64,000 nucleotides of DNA from Bryobacteraceae bacterium (GTDB taxonomy: Bacteria; Acidobacteriota; Terriglobia; Bryobacterales; Bryobacteraceae), in NCBI GenBank assembly GCA_030041495.1, contig JASHNT010000092.1, positions 45,679-109,678 on the forward strand. The letters run 5' to 3'. Made by a program: the position numbers and the translations under genes. Below, in pieces: positions 11,038-20,192 of the stretch. Positions within the stretch are counted from its first letter, which is position 1, and each line of letters starts with the position of its first letter. The notes under the pieces are model-generated. The model had not been told where the DNA came from, ran no database searches, and saw nothing but the letters and a program-made list of their open reading frames with translations.

Positions 11038-11083
11038 AGACGCCGGCGACGGATTAAGATAAAGACACCCGCAGCGGGCGCGC
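11021..11083 (+). repeat. 25-base tandem repeat, about 2.5 copies
   Basis: Units at 11021-11045 and 11046-11070 share 19 of 25 bases (core TAAGATARAGACRCC). A third partial copy starts GCAGCGGGC at 11071. The first unit contains the stop codon of the upstream gene; the last partial copy reaches the ATG at 11084. It probably arose by slippage and could affect translation initiation of the downstream gene. Confidence 0.65.
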
Positions 11084-11794
11084 ATGCGGCTCGCCATTGT
11101 TTCCGACATTCACGGCAATCTGCACGCCCTCGAGGCCGTGCTGGCGGACCTGCGGGACGCCTCGCCGGACCTGATTCTTCACGGCGGGGACCTGCCGCAT
11201 GGAGGGGCGCACCCGGCGGAGGTGGTCGACCGAATCCGCGACTTGGGTTGGCCTGGAGTCCTCGGCAACACGGACGAGCAGCTCACTGAACCACGTGCTC
11301 TCGCGGAGTTCCTCCGCGAAACACCGGGGCTGGCGCCCATGTCGCAAGCAATGGTTGAAATGGCGCAGTGGACTGCGGAACAGATCGGAACGGAGCGGAT
11401 CAATTGGCTGGGCGGGTTGCCGCGGATGCAGATTGTGGAGGGAATCGCGCTGGTGCACGCCCGGCCGGAGGATACGTGGCGGTCGCCGGGCGCCGAGGCG
11501 AGCGATGAGGAACTCGAATCCGCGTACGGAGGGCTCGAACGGGCAATTGCGGTGTACGGTCATATTCACGTGCCTTATGTGCGCCGGGTTGGCGGAAAAG
11601 TCGTCGCCAACAGCGGAAGCGTAAGCCTGTCTCTCGACGGCGACTGCCGCGCGGCTTATCTATTGGTGGACGATGGTGCGCCGGCAATCCGGCGGACCGA
11701 GTACGATGTCGAGCGCGAGGTACGAGAGGTTGCCGGGTGCGGCATGCCGCATTCGGACTGGATCACACGGATGCTCAAAACCGCGCGACCCTAA
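11084..11794 (+). CDS. metallophosphoesterase (YfcE/MJ0936-like)
   Basis: The N-terminus MRLAIVSDIHGNLHALEAVL holds the D-x-H metal motif. It is followed by a Gly-Gly-Asp block, GNTDEQ (GN-x-D motif) and the C-terminal VYGHIHVPYVRR with G-H-x-H. Together these give the two-metal active site of calcineurin-like phosphoesterases acting on phosphodiesters or phosphomonoesters. Length 236 with no added domain. The substrate is unknown; nothing in the neighbourhood points to one. It is cytoplasmic, as no signal sequence is seen. Confidence 0.9.
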   Translation: MRLAIVSDIHGNLHALEAVLADLRDASPDLILHGGDLPHGGAHPAEVVDRIRDLGWPGVLGNTDEQLTEPRALAEFLRETPGLAPMSQAMVEMAQWTAEQIGTERINWLGGLPRMQIVEGIALVHARPEDTWRSPGAEASDEELESAYGGLERAIAVYGHIHVPYVRRVGGKVVANSGSVSLSLDGDCRAAYLLVDDGAPAIRRTEYDVEREVREVAGCGMPHSDWITRMLKTARP

Positions 11795-11938
11795 ACGGCT
11801 TCGCGCAGATCGAAAACCGCCGGTCGCCCTCGCCAAAGAGTTCATGCGCAACTTGAGATACAGCGCCGAAGCCGCAAGTTAACTCAAGTACCTGCAATAC
11901 CTATAGCGCGAAATCCCAGCCAGTGGATCATGTGTCCG

Positions 11939-12637
11939 TCAGGGTTTAATGGTCTCGAGTTTATACAGCGCCCGCGTGTGCTCGATCACGGCATAGGTAA
12001 GGGTCGCGGCGAGGCCCAGCGTTCCAACTGAGAATCCGACATCGAACAGCAGGAAGCGATGGCCGGCGATCAGTGCGTAAGGCTGCCAGAGTGCGACCGC
12101 GGTACCAACAGCCAGCAGCACCCGCAGCTCCGTCGGGCCGAAGCTCCAGAAGGAGAGATGAAAGGTGCCGATCGTGTATGTGGCCAGGTAGATTTCAATG
12201 GACAGCAGGAGGTAAAGAATCAGAAAAGCGTAAGCTACGGCGGGTGTCATATATCCGGAAAAAGCCAAGCCGGAGATAAGGAAAAAGCTGCCAAGCGCAT
12301 CCAATACATGATCCACGTAGAAGCCGTAGCGCGGCCTCTGGCGATTGCGGACTCGAGCCAGAGTGCCGTCAAGCGAATCGCCGAACCAGTTGAGGATCAG
12401 GAAGAGGATCGCGGCGGCCAGCGCGGCGCGATGCGCTCTTGCGTGCCAGTACAGCACACCGGCAATGGCCACCGAAATCGACCCAAGCGCGGTCAGATGG
12501 TCGGAATTGACCCACGCAGGGAGCCGGTGCGCCATCCAGATGAGGCATCGTTTTTCGAGCGCAGCGAGGAAGCTGGAATTCGAGCGGTTCGCCTGTTGAA
12601 AATGTCCTACCGAAGAGAAATTTTTGATGGCCGTCAT
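11939..12637 (-). CDS. CDP-alcohol phosphatidyltransferase family protein
   Basis: Integral membrane enzyme of the family that joins a CDP-linked lipid or alcohol to a second alcohol in phospholipid synthesis. The signature D-x2-D-G-x2-A-R...G-x3-D-x3-D is seen as GDSLDGTLARVRN and YGFYVDHVLD. The spacing between Arg and Gly is nine residues rather than the usual eight. About six membrane helices follow. Length 232. The acceptor alcohol cannot be read from the sequence. The 188 bases upstream (12638-12825), shared with the divergent operon, are locally AT-rich at 12660-12710 and probably hold promoters for both directions. Confidence 0.87.
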   Translation of the reverse strand: MTAIKNFSSVGHFQQANRSNSSFLAALEKRCLIWMAHRLPAWVNSDHLTALGSISVAIAGVLYWHARAHRAALAAAILFLILNWFGDSLDGTLARVRNRQRPRYGFYVDHVLDALGSFFLISGLAFSGYMTPAVAYAFLILYLLLSIEIYLATYTIGTFHLSFWSFGPTELRVLLAVGTAVALWQPYALIAGHRFLLFDVGFSVGTLGLAATLTYAVIEHTRALYKLETIKP

Positions 12638-12825
12638 CGTCTGCTAAGACGTGTGGCGAGGAATTAAAATTACATAACCATTTAAAAACCACTTGAATTT
12701 TTGTTGGCTAACGACGGGCGCGCAGCCGCGTCTTACTTACAATCGGGCCGCGCGGGAACGGCGGCGGTCGGGCCGAACGGCTTGAGGTATCATGGATCGG
12801 ACGCGAGCCCCGCGCCCGCAACCGC

Positions 12826-14193
12826 ATGCCGATCGCCACCATAAATCCCGCCACCGGAGACATCCTCCGCACCTTTCCCGCCCTTACGGACGCGCAGATT
12901 GAAGAGAAGCTCGCGCTGGCTGCCAAGGAGTATCTCTGCTTCCGCAAACTCTCCTTCGCCCAGCGCGCGGCCATGATGAGTAAGGCCGGCCAGCTTCTGG
13001 AATCCGAAAAGCAGGAGCTTGGCAAACTGATGACCACGGAGATGGGCAAGACGCTCGCCTCCGCCGTCGCCGAAGCCGAAAAATGCGCGTGGGTCTGCCG
13101 CTACTACGCCGAAAACGCGGAGCGATTCCTCGCGCCGGAGGAAGTGAAGCTCGGCCCGGCCAAGACGCGCGTCATCTATCAGCCCATTGGGCCGATTCTC
13201 GCGGTGATGCCCTGGAATTTTCCGTTCTGGCAGGTGTTTCGTTTCATCGCGCCGAATCTGATGGCGGGCAACGTGGGTTTGCTCAAGCATGCGTCAAACG
13301 TGCCGCAGTGCGCGCTGCGGATCGAGCAACTAATGCACGAGGCCGGATTCCCGCAAGGCGTGTTTCAGACTCTGCTGGTCGGCTCGGACAAGGTTGACGG
13401 CATCGTTAATGACGTTCGTATCGCCGGAGTCACTCTGACCGGAAGTGAGGGCGCGGGTATCCAGGTCGGCATCTCGGCGGCGAAGCGCATCAAGAAGGTA
13501 GTAATGGAGTTGGGCGGGAGCGATCCCTTCATCATCATGCCCAGCGCGGATCTGGACAAAGCGGTCAGCACGGCGGTGACCGCCCGCACCATCAACAATG
13601 GTCAATCCTGCATTGCGGCCAAGCGATTCATCGCCGCCGAGCCCATTGCAGAGCAATTCCAAAAGAGCTTCGTGGAGAAGATGCAGGCTCTGCGCGTCGG
13701 CGATCCCATGGACCCTGCGACCGAACTCGGGCCGCTCTCGAGCGCAAGCGCGGTTGCCGATCTCGAAGCACAGGTGGATGCCGCGGTGAAGGCTGGCGCG
13801 AGAGTGCTCACTGGCGGCTATAAGCTCGATCGGCCGGGGTGCTTTTACGCCCCCACAGTATTGACCGATATTTCCAAGAATTCGCCTGTCTATGGAGAAG
13901 AATTATTCGGCCCCGTGGCGTGCGTATACAAAGTCCGGGATGCCGGCGAAGCGATCGAGGTCGCCAATGACAGCAAGCTGGGTCTGGGGGCCAGCGCATG
14001 GACCAATGATCCTGCGGAACGCGAACGCTTTGTGAACGAAATCGAATCGGGGATGGTGTTCATTAATAAGATGGTGGCCTCCGACCCGCGCTTGCCTTTC
14101 GGAGGAGTGAAACGATCCGGGCATGGACGCGAGCTGGGTGTACTCGGCATTCGCGAGCTGGTGAACGCGAAGACGATTTGGATCGAGGACTAG
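12826..14193 (+). CDS. NAD(P)-dependent aldehyde dehydrogenase, succinate-semialdehyde type
   Basis: First gene of the ten-gene operon. The sequence [37 protein letters not shown], the catalytic Glu in [10 protein letters not shown] (about 228) and catalytic Cys in [12 protein letters not shown] (about 262) match the Sad/YneI group of succinate-semialdehyde dehydrogenases. It oxidises an aldehyde to the acid with NAD(P). Length 455 is normal for that group. The real substrate may be a semialdehyde made within this pathway. The stop codon is directly followed by the ATG of the next gene. Confidence 0.93.
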   Translation: MPIATINPATGDILRTFPALTDAQIEEKLALAAKEYLCFRKLSFAQRAAMMSKAGQLLESEKQELGKLMTTEMGKTLASAVAEAEKCAWVCRYYAENAERFLAPEEVKLGPAKTRVIYQPIGPILAVMPWNFPFWQVFRFIAPNLMAGNVGLLKHASNVPQCALRIEQLMHEAGFPQGVFQTLLVGSDKVDGIVNDVRIAGVTLTGSEGAGIQVGISAAKRIKKVVMELGGSDPFIIMPSADLDKAVSTAVTARTINNGQSCIAAKRFIAAEPIAEQFQKSFVEKMQALRVGDPMDPATELGPLSSASAVADLEAQVDAAVKAGARVLTGGYKLDRPGCFYAPTVLTDISKNSPVYGEELFGPVACVYKVRDAGEAIEVANDSKLGLGASAWTNDPAERERFVNEIESGMVFINKMVASDPRLPFGGVKRSGHGRELGVLGIRELVNAKTIWIED

Positions 14194-15090
14194 ATGGCGA
14201 ATCCTTCTCAAGTCAAGCTTGGATACGTTGGATTGGGTGTGATGGGCGGGCAGATGGTGGACCGTCTGCTCGAAAAGGGCCACACGGTCACTGGGTGGAA
14301 CCGGACCAAGTCGAAGGCGCAGTGGCTGATCGACAAGGGGATGAAGTGGGCCGATTCGCCGAAAGCCGTGGCCGAGGCTTGCGACATCGTTCTTTCGATG
14401 GTCACCGATTCCGAAGCGCTGAAAAAGATCGCGAGCGGCGATAGCGGCATCCTTTCCGGTCTCAGCAAAGGGAAAATTTGGGTGGAGATGAGCACGGTGA
14501 GCCCAGCCGTGAGCAAAGCGGTGGCCGAGCAGGCGCGCAGCGCGGGCGCGGACATGGTGGACGCTCCGGTCTCGGGCAGCGTGATCACCTTGCAGCAGGG
14601 CAAGCTCTCCATCATGGTCGGCGGGCACGCCAAAACGTTTGAGCGTGTAAAGGCGATGTTGCTGGACATCGGGCCCAAAGTCACGCACGTGGGTGAGAAC
14701 GGACTGGCGCTGGTGATGAAGATCGCGGCCAATCTCAGCTTGGCAACGCAGATTCTGGCGTTCTCCGAAGGCGTTCTGCTGGCCGAAAAAAGCGGCATCC
14801 CGCGCGAAGTCGCAGTGGATGTGTTGACGCACAGCGCCGTGGCTTCGCCGATGATTCAGTATCGCGGGCCGTTCGTACTCAAGATGCCGGACGAAGCGTG
14901 GTTCAATGTGAACATGATGCAGAAGGATCTGCTGCTGGCCGGCGAACTGAGCCGGCAGTTGAACGTGCCTCTGCCCACCGCCTCCCTTTCCAACGAATAT
15001 CTGACGGCGGCTCGCGCGATGGGGCTGGCGGACCAGGATTTCGCGATCATCTTTGAAGTATTAGCGAGGATGTCAGGAGTTTCGAAATGA
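14194..15090 (+). CDS. NAD-binding beta-hydroxyacid dehydrogenase (3-hydroxyisobutyrate/tartronate-semialdehyde type)
   Basis: Rossmann motif GYVGLGVMGG at about residues 8-17, substrate motif DAPVSGSVITLQQG and the catalytic lysine in LVMKIAANL identify the beta-hydroxyacid dehydrogenase family, which interconverts hydroxyacids and semialdehydes. The family includes 3-hydroxyisobutyrate, tartronate-semialdehyde and GLYR1-like succinate-semialdehyde reductases. Length 298. It starts right after the aldehyde dehydrogenase stop and overlaps E1alpha by four bases, so these steps are likely consecutive. The specific substrate is not visible. Confidence 0.9.
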   Translation: MANPSQVKLGYVGLGVMGGQMVDRLLEKGHTVTGWNRTKSKAQWLIDKGMKWADSPKAVAEACDIVLSMVTDSEALKKIASGDSGILSGLSKGKIWVEMSTVSPAVSKAVAEQARSAGADMVDAPVSGSVITLQQGKLSIMVGGHAKTFERVKAMLLDIGPKVTHVGENGLALVMKIAANLSLATQILAFSEGVLLAEKSGIPREVAVDVLTHSAVASPMIQYRGPFVLKMPDEAWFNVNMMQKDLLLAGELSRQLNVPLPTASLSNEYLTAARAMGLADQDFAIIFEVLARMSGVSK

Positions 15091-16079
15091 CCACCGCTCC
15101 CGTCCAGCCCGGCGTTTCCGAAGATCAGGCTCGGGCGCTGCGCTTGTATCGCAAGATGCTGGCCATCCGCCTGTTCGAGGAGCGTGTCAACGATCTTTAC
15201 ACACGCGCCCTGATGCCAGGCCTCGCCCACCTTTATATAGGTGAGGAAGCCGTCGCCGTGGGCGTATGCGAGGCTCTCCATCGCGACGACTACATCACCA
15301 GTACGCATCGCGGCCATGGGCATTGCCTGGCGAAGGGTGCCGCGCTGGACCGGATGTTCGCGGAGCTGCTCGGCAAGGAAGCCGGCTATTGCAAGGGCAA
15401 GGGTGGTTCAATGCACATCGCCGATCCGGACACCGGCAATCTGGGAGCGAACGCGATTGTCGCGGGCAGCGCGGGCATCGCCACCGGCGCGGCGTTTTCG
15501 GCAAAGCGCCTGGGAAATGGGCGCGTGGCCGCGTGCTTCTTCGGCGAAGGCGCGCTCGGACAGGGAGTGGTTTACGAAGTGATGAACATGGCCGCGGTGT
15601 GGAAGCTGCCTGTGATCTACGTGTGCGAAAACAACCTGTACAACGAGTACACGCACATGTCCGAGACTACGGCGGGCGATCCGATGGTGCGCGCCGCGGG
15701 GTTCGGAGTGCATGCGGAAAGCGTCGACGGGCAGGACGCTCGCGCGGTGTATTCGGTGACGGCGAAGCTGGTCGAGCACGCGCGGCGCGGCGAGGGGCCG
15801 GTATTTCTCTGGGCAAATACGTATCGTTTCGCCGGCCATCATGTCGGCGACATCAGCCGCGAGTATTATCGCGCCAAGCAGGAAGAGACACTGTGGAAGA
15901 CGGAGCGCGACCCGCTGAAGATCATGACCGCCTGGCTGACCGCGAATCGCGTTGCCGACGCGACTTGGCTGGATCGAGCGCATAGCGAGATCCAGGCGGA
16001 AATAGAAAATGCCGTGCAGTTCGCGCTAGCGGCTCCCTATCCGGCGCCGGAAAAGGTAGTCGAGGACGTGTATGCCTGA
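15087..16079 (+). CDS. 2-oxoacid dehydrogenase E1 alpha subunit (pyruvate/acetoin type)
   Basis: Thiamine-diphosphate-dependent E1 alpha chain. HRGHGHCLAKGA, GGSMHIADP and the TPP motif running from GEGALGQG to ENNLYNEY are diagnostic. With E1 beta it decarboxylates a 2-oxoacid (pyruvate) or cleaves acetoin and passes the acyl group to the lipoyl arm of E2. Length 330 agrees with PdhA/AcoA of Gram-positive type. It overlaps the E1 beta start by eight bases. Location in a catabolic operon, with no E3 gene, points to a dedicated complex using a shared dihydrolipoamide dehydrogenase, which is inference. Confidence 0.92.
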   Translation: MTTAPVQPGVSEDQARALRLYRKMLAIRLFEERVNDLYTRALMPGLAHLYIGEEAVAVGVCEALHRDDYITSTHRGHGHCLAKGAALDRMFAELLGKEAGYCKGKGGSMHIADPDTGNLGANAIVAGSAGIATGAAFSAKRLGNGRVAACFFGEGALGQGVVYEVMNMAAVWKLPVIYVCENNLYNEYTHMSETTAGDPMVRAAGFGVHAESVDGQDARAVYSVTAKLVEHARRGEGPVFLWANTYRFAGHHVGDISREYYRAKQEETLWKTERDPLKIMTAWLTANRVADATWLDRAHSEIQAEIENAVQFALAAPYPAPEKVVEDVYA

Positions 16080-17076
16080 AGTGGCGGTTGCTGTACGAGA
16101 ACTGACTCTCGGCGAGGCGGTGAAGGAGGCCCTGGCCGAAGAGATGCGCCGCGATCCTCGCGTCTTCATCATTGGCGAGGACGTGGCCGAGGCTGGGACC
16201 ACATTCAAAGTCCTCACCGGTTTAGTTCAGGAGTTCGGACCGGAGCGGGTGCTGGATACACCCATCTCCGAGCCTGGCTTCACGGGCATCGGCGTGGGCG
16301 CGGCGATGACTGGATTGCGGCCGGTGGTCGACATTATGTTCGGCGACTTCGCCGGCCTGATTATGGACCAAATGGCCAATCAGGCCGCGAAGGTTCACTA
16401 TATGTCCGGAGGCCGCTGGAAGGTGCCGATGGTCCTGCGCACCACTTTGGGCGCGACTCGCCGCAGCGCCGCGCAGCATTCGCAATCCCTGCACGCGTGG
16501 TTCTGCCACATTCCGGGATTGAAAGTGGTGCTGCCTTCCACCCCGTATGACGCGAAAGGGTTGCTAAAATCCGCCATTCGCGACGACAATCCTGTGGTGT
16601 TCTACGAAGACAAGATGATGTACAAGCTCAAGGGCCCGGTTCCGGAGGAGGAATACACGATTCCCTTGGGCATCGCCGAAGTGAAGCGCATGGGCGAAGA
16701 CTTGACCATCGTCGCAACCAGCAGCATGGTGCAGGTGGCCCTCGGAGCCGCGAAGCTGCTGGAAGAGTACGACGTGAGCGCCGAAGTGGTCGATCCGCGA
16801 ACCTTGTGGCCGCTGGATGAGGAAACTCTGATCGAATCCGCTCGCAAAACCTCCCGCGTGATGGTAATCGATGAAGGCTACGAACGCTACGGCGCAGGCG
16901 CGGAATTAACGACCGTCATCCAAGCCGGCGCCTTCTACGACCTGGAGGCTCCGGTGAAACGCATCGGTGCGATGCATGTGCCGATTCCATTCTCACCACC
17001 GCTGGAAGACGCGACCGTGCCGACCGAAGCTTCCGTCTTTCAGGCTGCCATGGCCCTGTGCGGCCGCAAACTCTGA
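16072..17076 (+). CDS. 2-oxoacid dehydrogenase E1 beta subunit
   Basis: Partner of E1 alpha. Characteristic blocks are FIIGEDVAEAGTTFKVL, RVLDTPISEPGFTGIGVGAA, MDQMANQAAKVHYMSGG and the C-terminal SAEVVDPRTLWPLDEE and VPIPFSPPLE. Length 334 is standard. The alpha2beta2 tetramer holds thiamine diphosphate at the subunit interface. Overlap with the upstream gene supports coupled translation and equal stoichiometry. The next gene starts one base after this stop. Confidence 0.93.
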   Translation: MPEVAVAVRELTLGEAVKEALAEEMRRDPRVFIIGEDVAEAGTTFKVLTGLVQEFGPERVLDTPISEPGFTGIGVGAAMTGLRPVVDIMFGDFAGLIMDQMANQAAKVHYMSGGRWKVPMVLRTTLGATRRSAAQHSQSLHAWFCHIPGLKVVLPSTPYDAKGLLKSAIRDDNPVVFYEDKMMYKLKGPVPEEEYTIPLGIAEVKRMGEDLTIVATSSMVQVALGAAKLLEEYDVSAEVVDPRTLWPLDEETLIESARKTSRVMVIDEGYERYGAGAELTTVIQAGAFYDLEAPVKRIGAMHVPIPFSPPLEDATVPTEASVFQAAMALCGRKL

Positions 17077-17077
17077 C

Positions 17078-17602
17078 GTGGATTCATTTTGGAAAGCGGC
17101 CATCCGGCACCAACTAGGAGCTGCGCTGGACACGGTGGAAAACGCGGTTCGAGCCTGCCCCAGCGAACTTTGGGGCGATCCGTCGGCAAAACCGGCCTGG
17201 AAGGAAAGGGATGTTGCGGGTTTCTGGTACGTCGTCTACCACACGCTCTTCTTTCTGGATTTCTACATGTCCGATTCGCCCGCAACTTTCGAGCCGCCGG
17301 CACCCTTCACCAAGGATGAGTTGGACCCAGCCGGCCTTCTGCCTCCTCGGCTGTACACGAAAGACGAATTGCTGATCTACCTTGATCATTGCCGCAAGAA
17401 GTTCCACAGGGCGATCGCAGCATTGACGGAGGAACATGCTCGCGGGTGCTCCGAATTTAAAAACACCGGGCTCCGGCGCGGGGAGTTGCTCCTGTACCTC
17501 ACGCGTCACGTGCAGCACCACGCTGGTCAGTTGAATTTACTGTTGCGGCAGCACACCGGCTCGGCGCCGCGATGGGTAAAGTCGGCCACAGTGCGGATGT
17601 AG
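17078..17602 (+). CDS. DinB-family protein
   Basis: The frame from GTG at 17078, one base after the E1 beta stop, gives 174 residues. The longer upstream extension only reads E1 beta in another frame. Four-helix DinB features include a His in VVYHTLFFLDFYM and the pair in LTRHVQHHAGQLNLLL, which is the metal triad of the DinB/YfiT fold. That fold includes thiol-dependent transferases and mycothiol-dependent maleylpyruvate isomerase. In this operon a thiol-dependent isomerase or transferase step is possible, but no direct evidence fixes it. Confidence 0.82.
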   Translation: MDSFWKAAIRHQLGAALDTVENAVRACPSELWGDPSAKPAWKERDVAGFWYVVYHTLFFLDFYMSDSPATFEPPAPFTKDELDPAGLLPPRLYTKDELLIYLDHCRKKFHRAIAALTEEHARGCSEFKNTGLRRGELLLYLTRHVQHHAGQLNLLLRQHTGSAPRWVKSATVRM

Positions 17603-17625
17603 AATCAAGAAACTGGAGATTTTGT

Positions 17626-19023
17626 ATGGCTCTGAAAACCTACGGAACGATGGCGGTGGATTGGGAGCAGCGGGTCGATATGGAGCGGCTCCGCCGCCAG
17701 AGGCTCGACCGGATTAAAACGTTGCTGGCGAGATCGGAGCTCGGATCGCTGCTGTGCTTCGACATGAACAACGTGCGGTATATCACGGCGACGCACATCG
17801 GCATGTGGGCGCAGGACAAAGTCAGCCGCTTTACGCTGTTGCCGCAAAGCGGCCGCGCCGACTCGGAAATGGACGAGCCGATCATGTGGGATTTCGGTTC
17901 GGCGGCCAAGCATCACCAGCTCTATTGCCCGTGGATGGGCGAGCGTTCGCGCGCCGGCATATCGTTGCTGCGCGGAGCAATGTCGCCGGAGATGGGCCGC
18001 GCCGAGGATGTGGCCCGCAAGATCAAGGTCGAGCTGGAAATGCGCGGCCTGCATAAGGAGCCGGTCGGCATCGATGTGATCGAGCCCCCGGTTCTGTTCG
18101 CGCTTCAACGCGAAGGACTCACGATTGTCGACGGGCAGCAATTGATGTCCGACGCCCGCGCCATCAAGACCGAAGACGAGATTACTCTGCTCAATACTTC
18201 GTCGATGATGGTCGACGCCGCCTACGATGAGCTGTATCGCGCCATGAAACCGGGCATGAGCGAGAACCAGTGCGTGGGCCTCGCGAGCAAGGTTTTGTAC
18301 GACCTCGGCTCCGAATACGTGGAAGGCGTGAATGCCATCTCGGGCGAGCGCTGCAATCCGCATCCGCACGTGTTCTCAGACCGCGTGCTGCGGCCCGGCG
18401 ATCCGGCGTATTTCGACATTTTGCATTCTTACATGGGCTACCGCACGTGCTACTACCGGACATTTTCGGTGGGCTTTGCATCGCACGCGCTGGTGGATGC
18501 TTACAAACGCTGCCGTGAGTATCTGGACGCGGCGATCTCGCTCGTGCGCCCTGGACGCACCACCGGCGAGATTGCTTCGGTCTGGCCCAAGGCGCAAGAG
18601 TTCGGATTCCCCAACGAAGAAGCCTGTTTCGGATTGCAGTATGGCCACGGTATCGGCTTGGCGATTTGGGAGAAGCCGGTTATCAGCCGGCTGGTCTCGA
18701 TTGAACATTCGTACGAAATCAAGCCGGGCATGGTTTTCGCGCTGGAAACCTTCTGGCCCTCGAGCGATGGCTGGAGCGCAGCGCGCATCGAAGAAGAGAT
18801 CGTGGTGACCGAAACCGGTCATGAAATCATCACCCGTTTCCCTGCGGAGCAATTGCTGGTCGCCGGGCAGCGCTATTACACCGTCGGCGGGCCTCTTCCG
18901 GCGACGCGCGAAACCGAGCCTGCGCTTAGCCCGCGCGTGATCGAGATGGTCGAAGCCAGCGCGGCGATTGAAACAGGAAGGCCGGAGCGCGTGAGAATCG
19001 AGACCGTGGTGGCGGTGGAGTAA
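17626..19023 (+). CDS. M24-family (creatinase/Xaa-Pro peptidase fold) enzyme with altered metal site
   Basis: Two-domain pita-bread protein of 465 residues from ATG 17626, chosen because GGAG lies upstream and the earlier in-frame start overlaps DinB. The C-terminal domain shows metal ligands Asp264 (AYFDI), His341 (YGHGIGL), Glu374 (FALETF) and Glu389 (ARIEEE). The second Asp, normally in a Y-x-x-D-x-x-R-T motif, is Cys275 (GYRTCYYRTFSVG). Relatives include prolidases, creatinase, ectoine hydrolase and the DMSP lyase DddP. In an operon with an O-demethylase it more likely acts on a small molecule than on peptides. It shares one base with E2 (TAATG). Confidence 0.87.
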   Translation: MALKTYGTMAVDWEQRVDMERLRRQRLDRIKTLLARSELGSLLCFDMNNVRYITATHIGMWAQDKVSRFTLLPQSGRADSEMDEPIMWDFGSAAKHHQLYCPWMGERSRAGISLLRGAMSPEMGRAEDVARKIKVELEMRGLHKEPVGIDVIEPPVLFALQREGLTIVDGQQLMSDARAIKTEDEITLLNTSSMMVDAAYDELYRAMKPGMSENQCVGLASKVLYDLGSEYVEGVNAISGERCNPHPHVFSDRVLRPGDPAYFDILHSYMGYRTCYYRTFSVGFASHALVDAYKRCREYLDAAISLVRPGRTTGEIASVWPKAQEFGFPNEEACFGLQYGHGIGLAIWEKPVISRLVSIEHSYEIKPGMVFALETFWPSSDGWSAARIEEEIVVTETGHEIITRFPAEQLLVAGQRYYTVGGPLPATRETEPALSPRVIEMVEASAAIETGRPERVRIETVVAVE

Positions 19024-20192
19024 TGGCCGTCAGCGTGGTGATGCCGGCACTGGAGCTGGCGCAGGAAGCGGGCAAGCTGCTCGCCTGGCTGAAGCAGGAA
19101 GGCGACGCGGTGGCCAAGGGCGAGATGATCGCCGAGATCGAAACCGATAAAGCGGTGTTTGAGCTGGAATCGCCGGCGGACGGAGTGTTGGCGGGAGTGA
19201 AATCGAGCGCCGGTGACATGGTGCCGGTGGGCCGGACCATCGCCTGGATTGTTGCGCGAGGGGAGCAGCCTCCAGCCGAAGATGCGGCCGACGCGGCAAC
19301 ACTGGCGATGCAACAGCAGGCAAGGTCTACCGTCGCGGCGGCTGCTGCTCTTGCCATAGCGCCCGCTCCAACCAAGAGCGGCGGACCCGCCGGAAGGGCC
19401 TCGCCGAAGGCGAGGCGCATCGCCGAAGAGTACGGCGTCGATATTTCGCAGATTCGCGGCACCGGACCCGATGGGTCGATCACCAGCGAAGACGTGCTGG
19501 CCGCTGCGGCCGCGAAGAGTGCGGCTCAGCCTGCGGCCGCTCCAGCTTCCGCGATGAGCGCCGTGGCTCGTTTGATGGCCGATCGAACCACGCAGAGCTG
19601 GACACAGACCCCGCATTTCTTTCTCGTGCGCGAAGTCGACGCCAACGGTCTGCTGAAAGCCCGCAAGAACGCCGGGGAAGGATTCACCATTACCGATTTG
19701 CTGATCTCGCTGACTGCGCGCACGCTTGCCAAGCATCCGAAGTTGAACGCGACTTGGACCGGCCAAGGCATCCGGCTGAATCCGGAAATCAACATTTCTT
19801 TGGCCATTGCCGTCGAAGACGGCGTAGTAGGAGCCGTGATTCCGAGGGCGGACTCGGCAAGCCTCGCCGGGATCGCCGCCCAGCGCAAGCAGCTTGCCGA
19901 GCGCGCCCGCGCTGGCCGGCTGCGGCCTCCCGACGTCGCCGGCGGAACGTTTACCATCAGTAATCTCGGCATGTTCAACGTTGACGCGTTCAACGCGATC
20001 ATCACTCCGCCGCAGGCCGCGATCCTCGCAGTCGGGCGCATCGCGGACCGGGTCGTTCCGGTGAACGGAGCGCCGGGCATTCGTCCGATGATGACATTCA
20101 CGCTTTCAAGCGACCATCGCGTCGTGGATGGCGCGCAAGCCGCGCGCTTCCTGGACGACTTGGCCGCCGCGTTATACCAACCGCAATTATGA
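19023..20192 (+). CDS. 2-oxoacid dehydrogenase E2 (dihydrolipoamide acyltransferase)
   Basis: Three domains in order: a lipoyl domain with the modified lysine in EIETDKAVFE (about residue 43), an alanine/proline linker and E3/E1-binding domain (SPKARRIAEEYGVDISQI, GTGPDGSI), and the catalytic core ending in SSDHRVVDGAQAARFL with the active-site His. It transfers the acyl group from E1 to CoA. Length 389 is short but complete with one lipoyl domain. It is separated from its E1 genes by DinB and the M24 gene, an unusual order. No dihydrolipoamide dehydrogenase is present in the window. Confidence 0.93.
   Translation: MAVSVVMPALELAQEAGKLLAWLKQEGDAVAKGEMIAEIETDKAVFELESPADGVLAGVKSSAGDMVPVGRTIAWIVARGEQPPAEDAADAATLAMQQQARSTVAAAAALAIAPAPTKSGGPAGRASPKARRIAEEYGVDISQIRGTGPDGSITSEDVLAAAAAKSAAQPAAAPASAMSAVARLMADRTTQSWTQTPHFFLVREVDANGLLKARKNAGEGFTITDLLISLTARTLAKHPKLNATWTGQGIRLNPEINISLAIAVEDGVVGAVIPRADSASLAGIAAQRKQLAERARAGRLRPPDVAGGTFTISNLGMFNVDAFNAIITPPQAAILAVGRIADRVVPVNGAPGIRPMMTFTLSSDHRVVDGAQAARFLDDLAAALYQPQL

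Noticed and set aside
13903..14832. Minus-strand open frame of 309 codons
   Set aside because: Antisense to the aldehyde and beta-hydroxyacid dehydrogenase genes, no recognisable motif.
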